A stretch of 64,000 nt of DNA, taken from the NCBI RefSeq assembly GCF_011386835.1, contig NC_088805.1, forward strand, positions 15,372,836 to 15,436,835, read 5' to 3'. The stretch comes from Chrysemys picta bellii (Eukaryota; Chordata; Testudines; Emydidae). Under the pieces are notes generated by a model, which saw nothing but the letters and a program-made list of their open reading frames with translations, did not search any database and had not been told where the DNA came from. Position 1 is the stretch's first letter. Every line of letters starts with the position of its first letter. A program made the position numbers and the translations under genes. This document shows, piece by piece, positions 54,527-64,000 of the stretch.

Positions 54527-55156
54527 CAGCGGTTCTCAAAACACCATTGCACCATGACCAGGGGTGGCTCCAGGCACCAAGCGCGTGCTTGGGGCGGCAA
54601 GCCGCGGGGGAGGCAGCCTGCTGGTCGCTGTGGGGGCGGCAGTCAGGGAGCCTTCGGCGGCGTGCCTGCGGGAGGTCCACCAGTCCCGCGGCTTCGGTGG
54701 CAGGTACACCGAAGCCATGGGACCGGCGGACCTCCCACGGGCATGCCGCCGAATCCGCGTTACCAGCGGACCTCCTGCAGGCGCGCCACCAAAAGCCGCC
54801 TGACTGCCGTGCTTGGGGCGGCAAAATACATAAAGCCGCCCCTGACCATGACCCCCTTCTGACAAAATAAATTACAACCCAACCCCACGAGGGGTGCCCA
54901 AAGCCTGAACCCACCTAAGCCCTGCTGCCCCGGGTGGGGAGGCCAAAGCCCAAGGTCTTCAACCCTTGGCAGGAAGCCTGTAGCCTGATACCTGCCGCCC
55001 AGGGCTGAAGCCAAAGCCTGAGCCCTGCTACCCAGGGCTGAGGCGGCTCAGGCTTCGGCCCCGGGCCCCAGCATGTCTAACACCAGTCCTGGTGACCCCC
55101 TTAAAACAGGGTCGGGACCCACTTTGGGGTCCCTACCCACATTTTGAGAACCGCTG
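54527..55156. mobile_element. hAT-type element (CAGCGGTTCTCAAA ends), host of a nested hAT
   Basis: The left end CAGCGGTTCTCAAAA and the reversed right end CAGCGGTTCTCAAAA are perfect inverses of 15 bases. Flanks ATCTAAGG (54519-54526) and ATCTACGG (55157-55164) match at 7 of 8. The interior is GC-rich with repeated A-AGCCTGA/GGGCTGAAGCC phrases. It encodes no transposase and is interrupted by 54559-54844. Confidence 0.88.
54559..54844. mobile_element. hAT-type element nested inside another hAT
   Basis: The ends CAGGGGTGGCTCCAGG and (reversed right) CAGGGGCGGCTTTATG are inverse in the outer bases. ACCATGAC is duplicated exactly at 54551-54558 and 54845-54852. It shares the GCTTGGGGCGGCAA blocks with 9344-9583 and 21692-21937. 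Frames of about 80-135 codons on both strands come from GCCGCC-rich repeats. Confidence 0.92.
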
Positions 55157-55164
55157 ATCTACGG

Positions 55165-55413
55165 GATCTGGACACCAGCTACTCAAATAGAAAGGCAGGG
55201 AAACTGTATTCAAAGCCCTGAGTGACAGAGGCGTGGAGCATCCGCAGCTCCCAGTGCTTTCATTAGGAATAATGGGTACTCGGCCTCTCTGACAGCCAGG
55301 TGCCCACTCCCCACTGTCTCTTATAGCTACCGTCTGTGAACGCGCGAAAGGAAGATAAATAAACGTTGAGACGCTCAGTAGCGAATCTAAGCAATTTAGA
55401 AAAGCTCTATTCA
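55165..55413. other. Short unassigned sequence
   Basis: No feature recognised. Confidence 0.4.
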
Positions 55414-55421
55414 GGCCTGAC

Positions 55422-55542
55422 TAGGGTGACCAGATGTCCCGATTTTATAGGGACAGTCCCGATTTTTGGGTCTTTTTCTTATATAGTCTCCTATTACCCC
55501 CCCCCCGTCCCGATTTTTCACATTTGCTGTCTGGTCACCCTA
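55422..55542. mobile_element. Short hAT-type element (TAGGGTGACCAGA ends), 121 bp
   Basis: 13-base perfect terminal inverted repeats and an exact 8-bp duplication GGCCTGAC (55414-55421, 55543-55550). Internally CCCGATTTT occurs three times. Confidence 0.92.
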
Positions 55543-55550
55543 GGCCTGAC

Positions 55551-57652
55551 CTGTCCAGCCACCCTGCAGGGCGCTGAGCCTGCCAGCTCCAGCAGCCACA
55601 GGTGGTGGCTGTTTTGCTACACGCCCGCTGGCACTGTTGTCACGTGCAGATTAGCCGTTCCCTGCTGGGCCTGCTACAGAAACAGGGTTTGACCCAAAGC
55701 TCACTGAAATCAGGGGGAGGCTGTTCCAGTGGCTTCAATCCGCTTTGGATCAGGCCCACAGCAAGGAAATCCTGCTGGTGTGCTGATTGCAAAACCCTTT
55801 CTCTTGAGTCCAGTGAACGTCAGTGTAATTGCTTGAGGAGGACGACCCTACTCAGGCGAAGTCGGGAGGCCAGAATCTGGCCCCCGGGGAATGGCTCTCT
55901 TTTCCAGGCGCCGTTCATACATCTACCGTGTGGCATGAGCCAGGGAATCGACAAGTTGTTAAAACGCTGCAGTCCTTGTACAAAGCATTTAATTATTTTT
56001 CTCCGTCAGCGTCAATATGTTACTATTACATCGGTGAGCGCATATGAGCACTGTCTGGTGAATAATTGATCACGGGGGAATTTCTGCCATCCTTGATGGA
56101 GCACCTTGTGCAGCCCAGTAAATCAGGCCGGCTGTCTGACCATGGAATCCTGTTGGTTCAAACTCTCTTCATGCTGCACTTCCATTAAGTGAACTAATAT
56201 TTCTATCCGTTCTCTCGCTCACTGGGCTCTGGATCCGGGATGTGTCAGTAACTTGAAAGTAGATTTTCTAAAATGCAATATCCCTCAGTCTCCCCACTCC
56301 ATTATTTCCTAAACAAAGCAGTGATATTTGAATCAAAATGCTTACTGCTCCTTTCATTCTCGCTTCCCCTGAGAGGAAGAAATGCAGCCAGACAAAGGAG
56401 AACTGGTTGCAGCTTTTTCACTGAAGTCGAGGGGGGGGGGGGGGAGTTGTATGCGCATCACAAAGATCAGAAATTGGACTTTCATTGGGGCACCCAGTTT
56501 AAAAACCCAGACCAAGGTTTTCAAAAGTGACCAGTGAATCTGGGCCTCTCCCTCTGCTGGTGTCCAGTTTGAGACCCCATAAAGGGGCCTAACTTCCAGA
56601 AAGTGCTCAGCCTGGGAAAATCAGGGCCCTTTGAGGTGTCTCAAGTTAGACACCCAAAATTACTAGTCACTTTTGAAAGGCTTAGGCCCACTGTCCTGCT
56701 CAGTTACCTATTAGCCTCCCGTCCCCTTTCTACCCCTTTCCCCGGGGAGGATGGACATTCATACGATTGAATCATACATGTTAGCCATGACTGGATACAA
56801 CATCCACGTAGGTAATGACTTCAATGGGATTCAGATCAGCCCCCTAGAGCGCTGCCACCGTCCTCTGCCAGGTTGAGCAGTGAGAGCCCAAATCTGGAAC
56901 CTGAACCTGATACCAGCAGAGCTGAGCAAATCCAGCAAAAATTGCTCTTTAATGTTCATTCAAATAAAGGTGTTGAATTCTCATTTACTATATTTATGCT
57001 CGTGTGTGTTTTCCCGTTACACTGCTGTTCTGTTGCATACTTTCAATGGCAGACATGCTTGCGAAAGACACAAGTGTTACGTGAATACTAGAGAATATTT
57101 CCAGAAAGCAAATTTCTAGCTCAGACTTGGGGCATTTGCACTGGAATCCTAAACCTAAGTGTTAAACTCATCCAATCAGGGTAGAGAAATAATATCATGT
57201 GGCCTACACATCCAATCAAAATGAGCCAATGCCCCTTGAATTTTGGATATTTGCAATGAATGACTCAAAAACAATCTATGCACCAGAATTCAATGGTTCA
57301 GTCCAAAAACTGAACACCACAAGCTGTTTGTGGACACTTTCCAGGAAAAAGGCATGAGTTCTCCAGTAGATTAGTCATTGTGGATTGATTGCTCTGCTCC
57401 AGTAGAATCCAGACTACCGCATAAAATGCTACCTCTAGGCACCTAGGCTGGGCCTATGCATCTGTGTTGCAGTGATGATTTCAAAGCTGTAACTAACGCT
57501 GAAGAGATGCCCTTAACAGCACACACTAGATATTTTTATGGCATCGTTTGTGGCCAGAAATAAATGATAACATTCAAAATTATAACAAGAAATACTGAAA
57601 TATAGTCACAGCAATTTTTATGGCAACAACTGCATGAAACTAATCTAGGTTT
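55551..57652. other. Unassigned intergenic sequence
   Basis: A G run of about 14 lies near 56430-56444. A foldback fragment with AAAATCAGGGCCC is near 56618. The frames at 55602-56069 and 56273-56530 have no motif. No gene recognised. Confidence 0.45.
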
Positions 57653-57784
57653 GGCCCTGATTCAGCAGGGCACAGACGCATATGCGTAACTTTAAGCATA
57701 TGAATAAGTATGAGCTTGATTTAATGGGACTACTTACATGTTTAAAGTTAGGTATGTGCTTCAGTTCCTTGCTGAATCAGGGCC
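57653..57784. repeat. Foldback repeat (GGCCCTGATTCAGCA ends)
   Basis: GGCCCTGATTCAGCAGGGCA at the left opposes TTGCTGAATCAGGGCC at the right (14 of the outer 15 bases pair). Internally TTTAAGCATATG and CATGTTTAAAGTTAGG are inverse-like. The length is 132 bases. Confidence 0.75.
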
Positions 57785-57818
57785 TACAAAATTAATCTTT
57801 ATATTTACTACAATAAGC

Positions 57819-58223
57819 CAGTGGGTCTCAAGCAGGGGTACATGTACCCCTGGGGTACACAGAGGTCTTCCACAGGGTACAGCAACTCATCTAGCTATTT
57901 GCCTAGTTTTACAACAAGCTACACAAAAAGCACTAGCGAAGTCAGTACGAACTAAAATTTCATACAGACAATGACTTGTTTATACTGCTCTATATACTAC
58001 AAACTGAAATGTAAGTACCATATTTCTATTCCAATCAATGTTATAATTATGTGGTAAAATGAGAAAATCCGCAATTTTTCAGTACTAGTGTTCTGTGGCA
58101 CTTTTGTCTTTTCATGTCTGATTTTGTAAGCAACTAGTTTTAAAGTGAGGTGAAACTTGGGGGTACGCAAGACAAATCGGACTCCTGAAAGGGTACAGTA
58201 GCTGGAAAGGTTGAGAGCCCCTG
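57819..58223. mobile_element. Old hAT-type element (CAGTGG-TCTCAA ends)
   Basis: The left end CAGTGGGTCTCAAGCAGGGG and the reversed right end CAGGGGCTCTCAACCTTTCC share CAG-GG-TCTCAA. Flanks CAATAAGC and CCCTAATC match at 5 of 8. The interior has GGGGTAC / GTACCC-type repeats and is AT-rich. No coding part. Confidence 0.65.
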
Positions 58224-59036
58224 CCCTAATCCATTGCCTGTTGTCTGACGGCTATTTATTTTGAAGTTATTAAATTATAGTTATTGATTTAGCACAGTGC
58301 CATAAGTCATATGTCCTACCTATGTAGAAGAAGAGTAGTTTGCCTTACAGGCTATTGAAATCAGAGTTCTGCTAGAGCATTTATTTACTTTAACTATTAT
58401 TTCAATTTTTTTTAAATGGGAGAAAAAGAGAAGGTAGAATTTGCTGATGTGCTCACGTCCCAGAAGATTTTCCTGATGCCCTTTAACAAATACTATTTTA
58501 AAAAATAACCTTTTCTTTTACAATAAAAATCCTGTAGTTACGAGCTAATGGCAGAAGACAACAGAGCCACAAAGCAAAGGCTCTTGGTGCCAGACAAAAG
58601 TCTGTGATCACAACGTTCCGTTCCCTTGGACCAAAAGATTTACGATGTAGGTGGAATGGTTTTCACAGATGGACTCTGGGGCGGGCAGTTGCTCAGTGTT
58701 CTCTGCCATTATTGACCTGCTGCGTTTCCCTCATTTACTTATGGAAGAGGCTCATTCTGTGTTTTAAACAATCCGAACCAAATGTAGGTCCTGTGGGGGT
58801 AGAACCAAGCCCGTACCCAGAATACGACCTGCAGTTCCCAACACAAACTGGACATTGGTGCAGACACCTTATAGGTTTAATCCATCTCTGCCCTCACTAA
58901 CTAAGGCCCTGCTCCTGCAAGATGTCTGTCCCATGCAGAAGAACCCCAGCGCACAGGGTCCTGCAGCACTCAGCGGTTCCCATACACGGAGCCACTTGAA
59001 GGAGTAGGGCCTGGGTTGTCTCACTGTTCAATAGAG
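58224..59036. other. Unassigned intergenic sequence
   Basis: No gene or bounded repeat recognised. The frame at 58604-58900 has no motif. Confidence 0.45.
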
Positions 59037-59041
59037 GTAAT

Positions 59042-60189
59042 TGTGACATTCTATACCTCAGGGGAGCACCCTGTAACCCTCGTATTCCACATCTATATAT
59101 AATTGTGATATTGCATATAAAGCAGGCCGTGTGAGGTATCAGGGGAAAGGTTATGATCTGCAGAAAGCCATTGTTCTATCTCATCAATGCATATGAAGGT
59201 ATAAGAATTTTGTTGTATAGTTTTCACTAAAATATGCTGTGGGTTTGGGACGCGCCCAGATCCTAGCTCTCCAGAGACCATGACAAGGGAAGAGGTAACC
59301 AATGCCCAGGTGGGTACTGAACAGACATCACCAGCCATTGTCCAGCAAGGGAGTTAAAAGTCAAGGACTCACCTGCATGAGGCCAGCCCAGGGGAATTGC
59401 TTAACCTTGCCTGGGGACTCAGCAATGCCCCCCAGACAATGCCTGGACTTGTGTTCTCCAAGCACATGGACTAAAGGTATAAAACAGAACACAGGGGCCA
59501 CCTGTCGGGTCTTTCTCCTTCCCCCACCTACACTGCAAGCAACAAGGACACTCAGAAGACTGAAGACTCCAAGAGAGGAGACTGGCTCAGGTTTCAAGGG
59601 TGAAACCTGTGTACTCTGAACTACAATATCCAGTGGGGTGAGAAAAACTGCTTAATCTAAATGTTGCCCAGTCTGATCGGGTTGAGAGTGTACATGGCAT
59701 GCTTACATTTTATTTTATTTTGGTAATTACCTCTGACTTTTTGCCTATCACTTATAATCACTTAAAATCTACCTTTTGTTGTCAATAAATTTGTTTAACT
59801 GTTTATCTTTACCAGTGAGTTTGCCTGAAGTGTTTGGTAAGGGTGTTTGCTCAGGTTTACAAAGGCTGGGGTATATCCACTTTCCATCGATGAAGTGGTG
59901 AAGCAATTAATACATTTGCACTGCTCGTCTTTATATTCCTGAGGTACAAGGCTGGGAGCTGTGGGGATTTGGCTGGTGCCTTTATTTGTGTGATTCATGA
60001 GTGGCTCTGGGAGCATTCCATGCAATCTAGCTGGGTGTGGAGCTCCACATACGGTTGTGCTGATAACAGCGCCTGGAGGGGCTTGCTGCTTGTCACTAGC
60101 AAAGCATTGTGAGAGACAGCCCAGCTTGGGGAGTTAAGGGGGCACAGCGGTCCCACAGTCCCAGGCTGCACCCCAGGGATCCCATCACA
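59042..60189 (+). mobile_element. Solo LTR, 1148 bp, with 5-bp target duplication
   Basis: It starts TGTGACATTCTATACC and ends ATCCCATCACA (TG...CA). GTAAT is duplicated exactly at 59037-59041 and 60190-60194. A TATA-like GGTATAAAACAG is at about 59477, and AATAAA is at about 59785 in GTCAATAAATTTG, giving a plausible U3-R-U5 order. No interior is attached, so it is a recombination product of a full element. The TGTGAC start recalls the LTR at 34031. Confidence 0.85.
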
Positions 60190-60194
60190 GTAAT

Positions 60195-60514
60195 CACTAA
60201 GAAGAACTTCCTGGAATGTTGTAGACAATAGTGAATTTCTCCCGCTGTCGCACAATGACTGCTCTTTGAAATGTCACAGCACTCTCATTAAATGTAATCT
60301 GTCTATGTTTTTCCTAAAACAGCTGACACCTTCAGTGACAAAGGCAGGTGGGGGTGCTCAGAAAAACTTCCTTGGCTATGGCATTTTTATAATTCTCAGT
60401 AAACTTCATGTATGTCACAGGAATGTTCAGATACATTTTATCAGTCTTTGCACACATGAAACTGTGGGGGAGGGGGGGAAACACCTACTGCAAAATATTC
60501 CACTATCAGCCAAA
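60195..60514. other. Short unassigned sequence
   Basis: No feature recognised. Confidence 0.4.
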
Positions 60515-61440
60515 TACAGGGCTCTGTCCTTGGTCCCCTTCTCTTATGTCTCTGGGCTTATTTCTGGGTAATTTCATCCTCAAACACACATTAAACTGCC
60601 ATCTGTATGCTGAAGACTTATGGATCGACCTTTCTACTCCAGACCTGTCACCTCCTGTCCAAACTAAAATCTTGGCCGGTCTCTGACATCTCCAGCCATC
60701 AACTCAAGCTCGATATGGCTAAATAGAACTCTCCATCTCCCTCCTCTTCCAAGTCCTCCCTGCTACCTCCTTTCTGAATTGCTAAAGACAACACCACCAT
60801 CCTGCTTCTCACTCAGGCCTGTAACCTGGGTGTCATCTTCGACTTGGACCTCTCTCTAGGTCCAGGCTATGTCCAAACCTTGCTGATTCTTTCTGAACAA
60901 CATTTATAAGATACAGCCTTTCTTATCCATCCAGACAGTCAAAATTCTCATCCAAGCTCTCATCTCACATCTCAACTCCTGCAACGTTCTTCTCTCTGCC
61001 CTTGACAAATACAATCTTGTCTTCAAAACAGCACGGGAAAGATCATTTTCATAGCCCGTCACTGATTGTGTCATCCCTCTCTTTGCATCCCTCCCCGGGC
61101 TCTCCCTTCTCTAGCACATGAAACATAAGCTACTTGGCTTCCCCCCTACTTTCAAGTCCTTCCTAGTCCCCACCTACCCCCTATCAGCTTTCATTCCTTG
61201 CAAGATGTCCCTCACCTCCGATCGGCCCCTGATGCCATCCTCGATTAGCTACTTGTTACTTTTTCAAACAAGCAACTTTGTGCTTTCTCCCACGCTGCTC
61301 CTAACAGTTGGAAGGGGCTACCCATAAACATCCACAAAGCTGCCTCATTATCTTCCATCAACTCCTTCTGCAAAACTCTCTTTTGCCGGGATGCCTACAA
61401 AAAACTTGATAAGCGTTAAGCCACTAGTGTTCAGCGACCA
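60515..61440 (+). pseudogene. LINE reverse transcriptase remnant, L2/L3-like
   Basis: Pieces in shifting frames follow the C-terminal half of a CR1/L2-group reverse transcriptase. A-L-S-L-V-P lies at the G-S-V-L-G-P position and C-H-L-Y-A-E-D at the Y-A-D-D catalytic box (second residue pair altered to E-D). Next comes N-L-G-V-I-F-D-L-D-L-S, then F-S-H-A-A-P-N-S-W-K-G-L-P and L-S-S-I-N-S-F-C-K-T, the conserved closing motifs. Many stops and frameshifts show that it is old and inactive. The 3' tail past 61440 is not distinguishable. The family between L2, L3 and CR1 is not resolved by eye. Confidence 0.75.
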
Positions 61441-61724
61441 CTGCCTATCACGAATATTGTCTCATCATTTCCACGTACCCCCACGTCTATTTGTCTGTCT
61501 GTCTTACGCTTAGATCAAGGAGTAAGCAGCCATGGCCAAATGAATTCCTATCTTCCTCTACTTTTACCAAAGTTCTGCCTAGGGGAGGGGATCTTTGAAG
61601 GGGCAGCCCTCTCATTCTTCTGGATAATCTGCTTTTTAACCAATGTATAACCAGTGGTCCCCATTTTGAAAGTTGGGCAACTAAAGTTAGGTGCAGAAAT
61701 CCATATTTAAGCCCCTCCAGAAGG

Positions 61725-61806
61725 GGCCTGATTTTCAGAAGGACCCGGCAGCTGCTACTGAAGTCCCTGGTGCCGTGGGTGCTCAGCACCAATGAAAAAT
61801 CAAGCA
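61725..61806. repeat. Foldback repeat with GATTTTCAGA-type termini
   Basis: CCTGATTTTCAGAAGGACCC at the left opposes GGGTGCTCAGCACC and AATGAAAAATCAAGC at the right. It is a counterpart of 3297-3378. Confidence 0.5.
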
Positions 61807-61889
61807 ATTTATTAAGTGTCTTAATCTGGATGTAGCTGCCTAACTTTAGTCATCCAGTTTAGGAAATCTTGCCCTTTAGATTGTTAATA

Positions 61890-61995
61890 TGTTGCACTTC
61901 TCTAGCACCTTCCCTTGGAAGATCTCCAAGCGCTGCATGTATATTCCTTAGTTAATAACCCCACACGGCACCGTTGTGACTTTTTTGCAGCTAGT
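61890..61995 (+). mobile_element. MIR-type CORE-SINE 5' part, remnant
   Basis: TTGCACTTCTCTAGCACCTT then CCTTGGAAGATCTCCAAGCG is a known MIR-like start. Confidence 0.5.
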
Positions 61996-64000
61996 GGTTG
62001 AGTGTCCACTAAGCTCGGACGAGACCTCTAGACTCATTCTATCTGGGACCTAAGCCAGGTTTGGAACTCAGACTTTAAAATGCAAAGAAAGGAAGCTTAC
62101 CTGGGCTGGACCTACCAGCCTCAGCCCTAGAAGTCTCTAATTCATGCATTCAAGCTCGGAAGCATCTCTCTGAAAACGGACATTTTTAGAGCCGACTGCT
62201 GCCCCTCCATAAATAACGGAGCTCTCTGAATGGGGAAAACCAACGATGGGCAGGGAGTGAAAGAGAAAGCCTTTCCCCGGGTAAAAGGCTCAATTGAAAG
62301 GCCTGTGTGGATGCAGGGGACTGGGTTATAGGCACTAAAATTGACTGACCTTTTCCAGAGCTAACTTTAGACTCCATTCATTTTTCTCCAGTTCTAAATT
62401 TAAACCTGCAATTACTGAGAATAAAAGGAAAAGTTCAGGCTTCTGAGATCAGGTTCGCTCTTTGCAAAAGAGCCAGGTACCTCAGCCCTCTGCGTGTTAA
62501 CCCCAGGAGGTCAGGCGATTTTTATCTCAATAGGCTTTTCCTGCTCTAAACATCTCTGACATTTACATTACGGGGAGTGCACAGGAAAGGGGCTATTAGA
62601 GAGACCCAGGGATGCAGATAATCTTATGTTTATTAGCTGGGGATTTAGTTGCCCAAATCCCATTGAAAGTCAGTGGGCTCCCTTAGGCTGCTAGGGAAAT
62701 CCCAGCCATTGTACCTGTCACTCTGAAGGATCCCCCAAACATGTTTGCAAATCTGACATACGAACTATACTCCGGGTTTCTTTCACTACTAAAGTCTGGG
62801 ATGAAACCAGCAGCTGCTACGGCATGACAGTGCTAGTTAGGACAGGAAATTAAAAAATAAACAGAATTTCTATTCATTCCTTCCCGCCCATTCTTTCCTC
62901 TCTTAGAAGATGATCTGAGTTATTATTTCCAGAATTCAGGAAGGGACAAGACTAAAGTCTGAAATTTCAGCACATAAATGATGAACATCCCAATTCCCAC
63001 CCCCCACCCCCCGCCATGGCACCGCTAGTCCCTGTCCTCAGCAATGAAGGGCGGCGGGGAACAGAAGAGCAGGTCTGGCAGGTACACTTTCATTGCATTT
63101 CAGTCATTTTAGCCTTAACAGTTTCCTCTAGCAGGCGACCAACTGCGTTCCCCTGCCAGACCAGAGGATTCACTATGTGGAGATGTCGCTCTTGACAGAA
63201 ATAAAAAACAAGGTGAAGGCTGGTACGGCCAATTTGTGTTATACTCTCGGCAGTGCCTTAAGAGGAGACTGAAAGGCTGGATTCCCCTCTCACTGACACA
63301 GTGTGAATCAGGAGTGACTCCAATTAAGTCAATAGATTTGGTGTAAACAAGAGGAGGAATCGGGCCCTTCAACTCAAAGTCCCATGCCTCATCACCCGTA
63401 GGAAACACTTAGCCCATGAGGAACACCCTGCGGGAGTGTCCAGAAGCTACAAACCATCCATAGATGGTGTCCCCCGTGCTTCCTCCCTGATGTGTGGGTC
63501 TACACCTGAATTCAGCTGCTTGCAGTTCCATGTCTCCGACGAGAGAATACTCAGGTACCATCTAACCCTCTGGCCTGTGCTTTGAAACGAGGGCTAAAAA
63601 ATCCAGCCCGGTTTATGGCAAGGCTGGGGGATGACAAATTCCTAGTGCTCTAGGTGCCAGGGGCCTAGATAAGGCCACCAAGCCTTCCAGGAAGGGAACC
63701 TGAATTTTCATGGGGAAAAAACAAAACAAAACAAAAAAAACATTTTGATAAAAATCTTCCAGGCTTTTTTATCCATCAAAGTAAGGGGGCAGGGGGTGGT
63801 ACAAGCCCCTGTTCGGTTGAAAGCTACTAAAGGGTGAGTCTTTGATCAAAAGATTATCCCAGGCCCACATAAAGTTAATGGATGTGCCATGCACTCTTAC
63901 AGACTCAAAGGAGAGGGGCAATTAAGCCTGTTTATGTAGAAGAGACACCTACAAAAAATGGAGGGACTACCCAAGGCACATGGCAGGATGGAGCTAAACC
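61996..64000. other. Unassigned intergenic sequence at the window end
   Basis: A foldback repeat lies at 63288-63367, a C-rich tract at about 62999-63014 and an A-rich (AAAAC)n tract at about 63716-63741. No exon recognised. Confidence 0.45.
63288..63367. repeat. Foldback-type repeat (GAATC-GGGCCC end)
   Basis: CAGGAGTGACTCCAATTAAG, GTCAATAGATTTGGTGTAAAC and GGAATCGGGCCC appear in the order of the dispersed CAATGGAG family. Confidence 0.45.

Noticed and set aside
1..64000. CRISPR arrays, operons or phage-like modules
   Set aside because: No regularly spaced repeats with unique spacers. The sequence has vertebrate repeats and splice-type features throughout.

Overview
The window reads as vertebrate nuclear DNA, most likely from a turtle or a close sauropsid relative. 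The main reasons are CR1 3' ends, MIR/CORE-SINE remnants, Penelope-like fragments containing 'GTAGCAGCCGTGTTAGTCTG', many short hAT-type elements, and dispersed palindromes around 'CCATTGAAGTCAATGG'. Codon-poor intergenic sequence and the lack of operon-like gene packing rule out a prokaryote. The species is inferred from repeat families known from memory; no search was run.

The left end carries immune-locus sequence. At 2660-2731 there is an immunoglobulin lambda joining segment with a 12-spacer recombination signal and an exact GTAAGT splice donor. About 2 kb downstream, at 4772-4870, are the last 32 codons and stop of an immunoglobulin lambda constant domain. The exon upstream of those codons is broken, and the J segment has lost the Phe of its FGxG motif. 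I read the pair as a decayed lambda J-C unit at or near the IGL locus. No V segment was found.

The middle (5-50 kb) is mostly transposable-element landscape. Several nonautonomous hAT-type elements have perfect 8-bp target duplications. A 70-bp minisatellite lies at 15.0-15.6 kb. Two diverged copies of one sequence lie at 23.1-27.0 kb and 28.0-29.7 kb. An LTR retrotransposon spans 34.0-38.0 kb and has later insertions inside it: a Penelope-like fragment encoding a GIY-YIG endonuclease domain in gag, and a TIR element in the 3' LTR.

The only long, credible free-standing protein gene is an intronless 363-codon ORF at 50.84-51.93 kb. It encodes a coiled-coil protein I do not recognise and is followed by a polyadenylation signal. 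The right end holds nested hAT elements, a Tigger-like element, a solo LTR (59.0-60.2 kb) with a 5-bp target duplication, and an L2/L3-like LINE remnant (60.5-61.4 kb). Most other open frames lie in GC-rich repeats or are chance frames.
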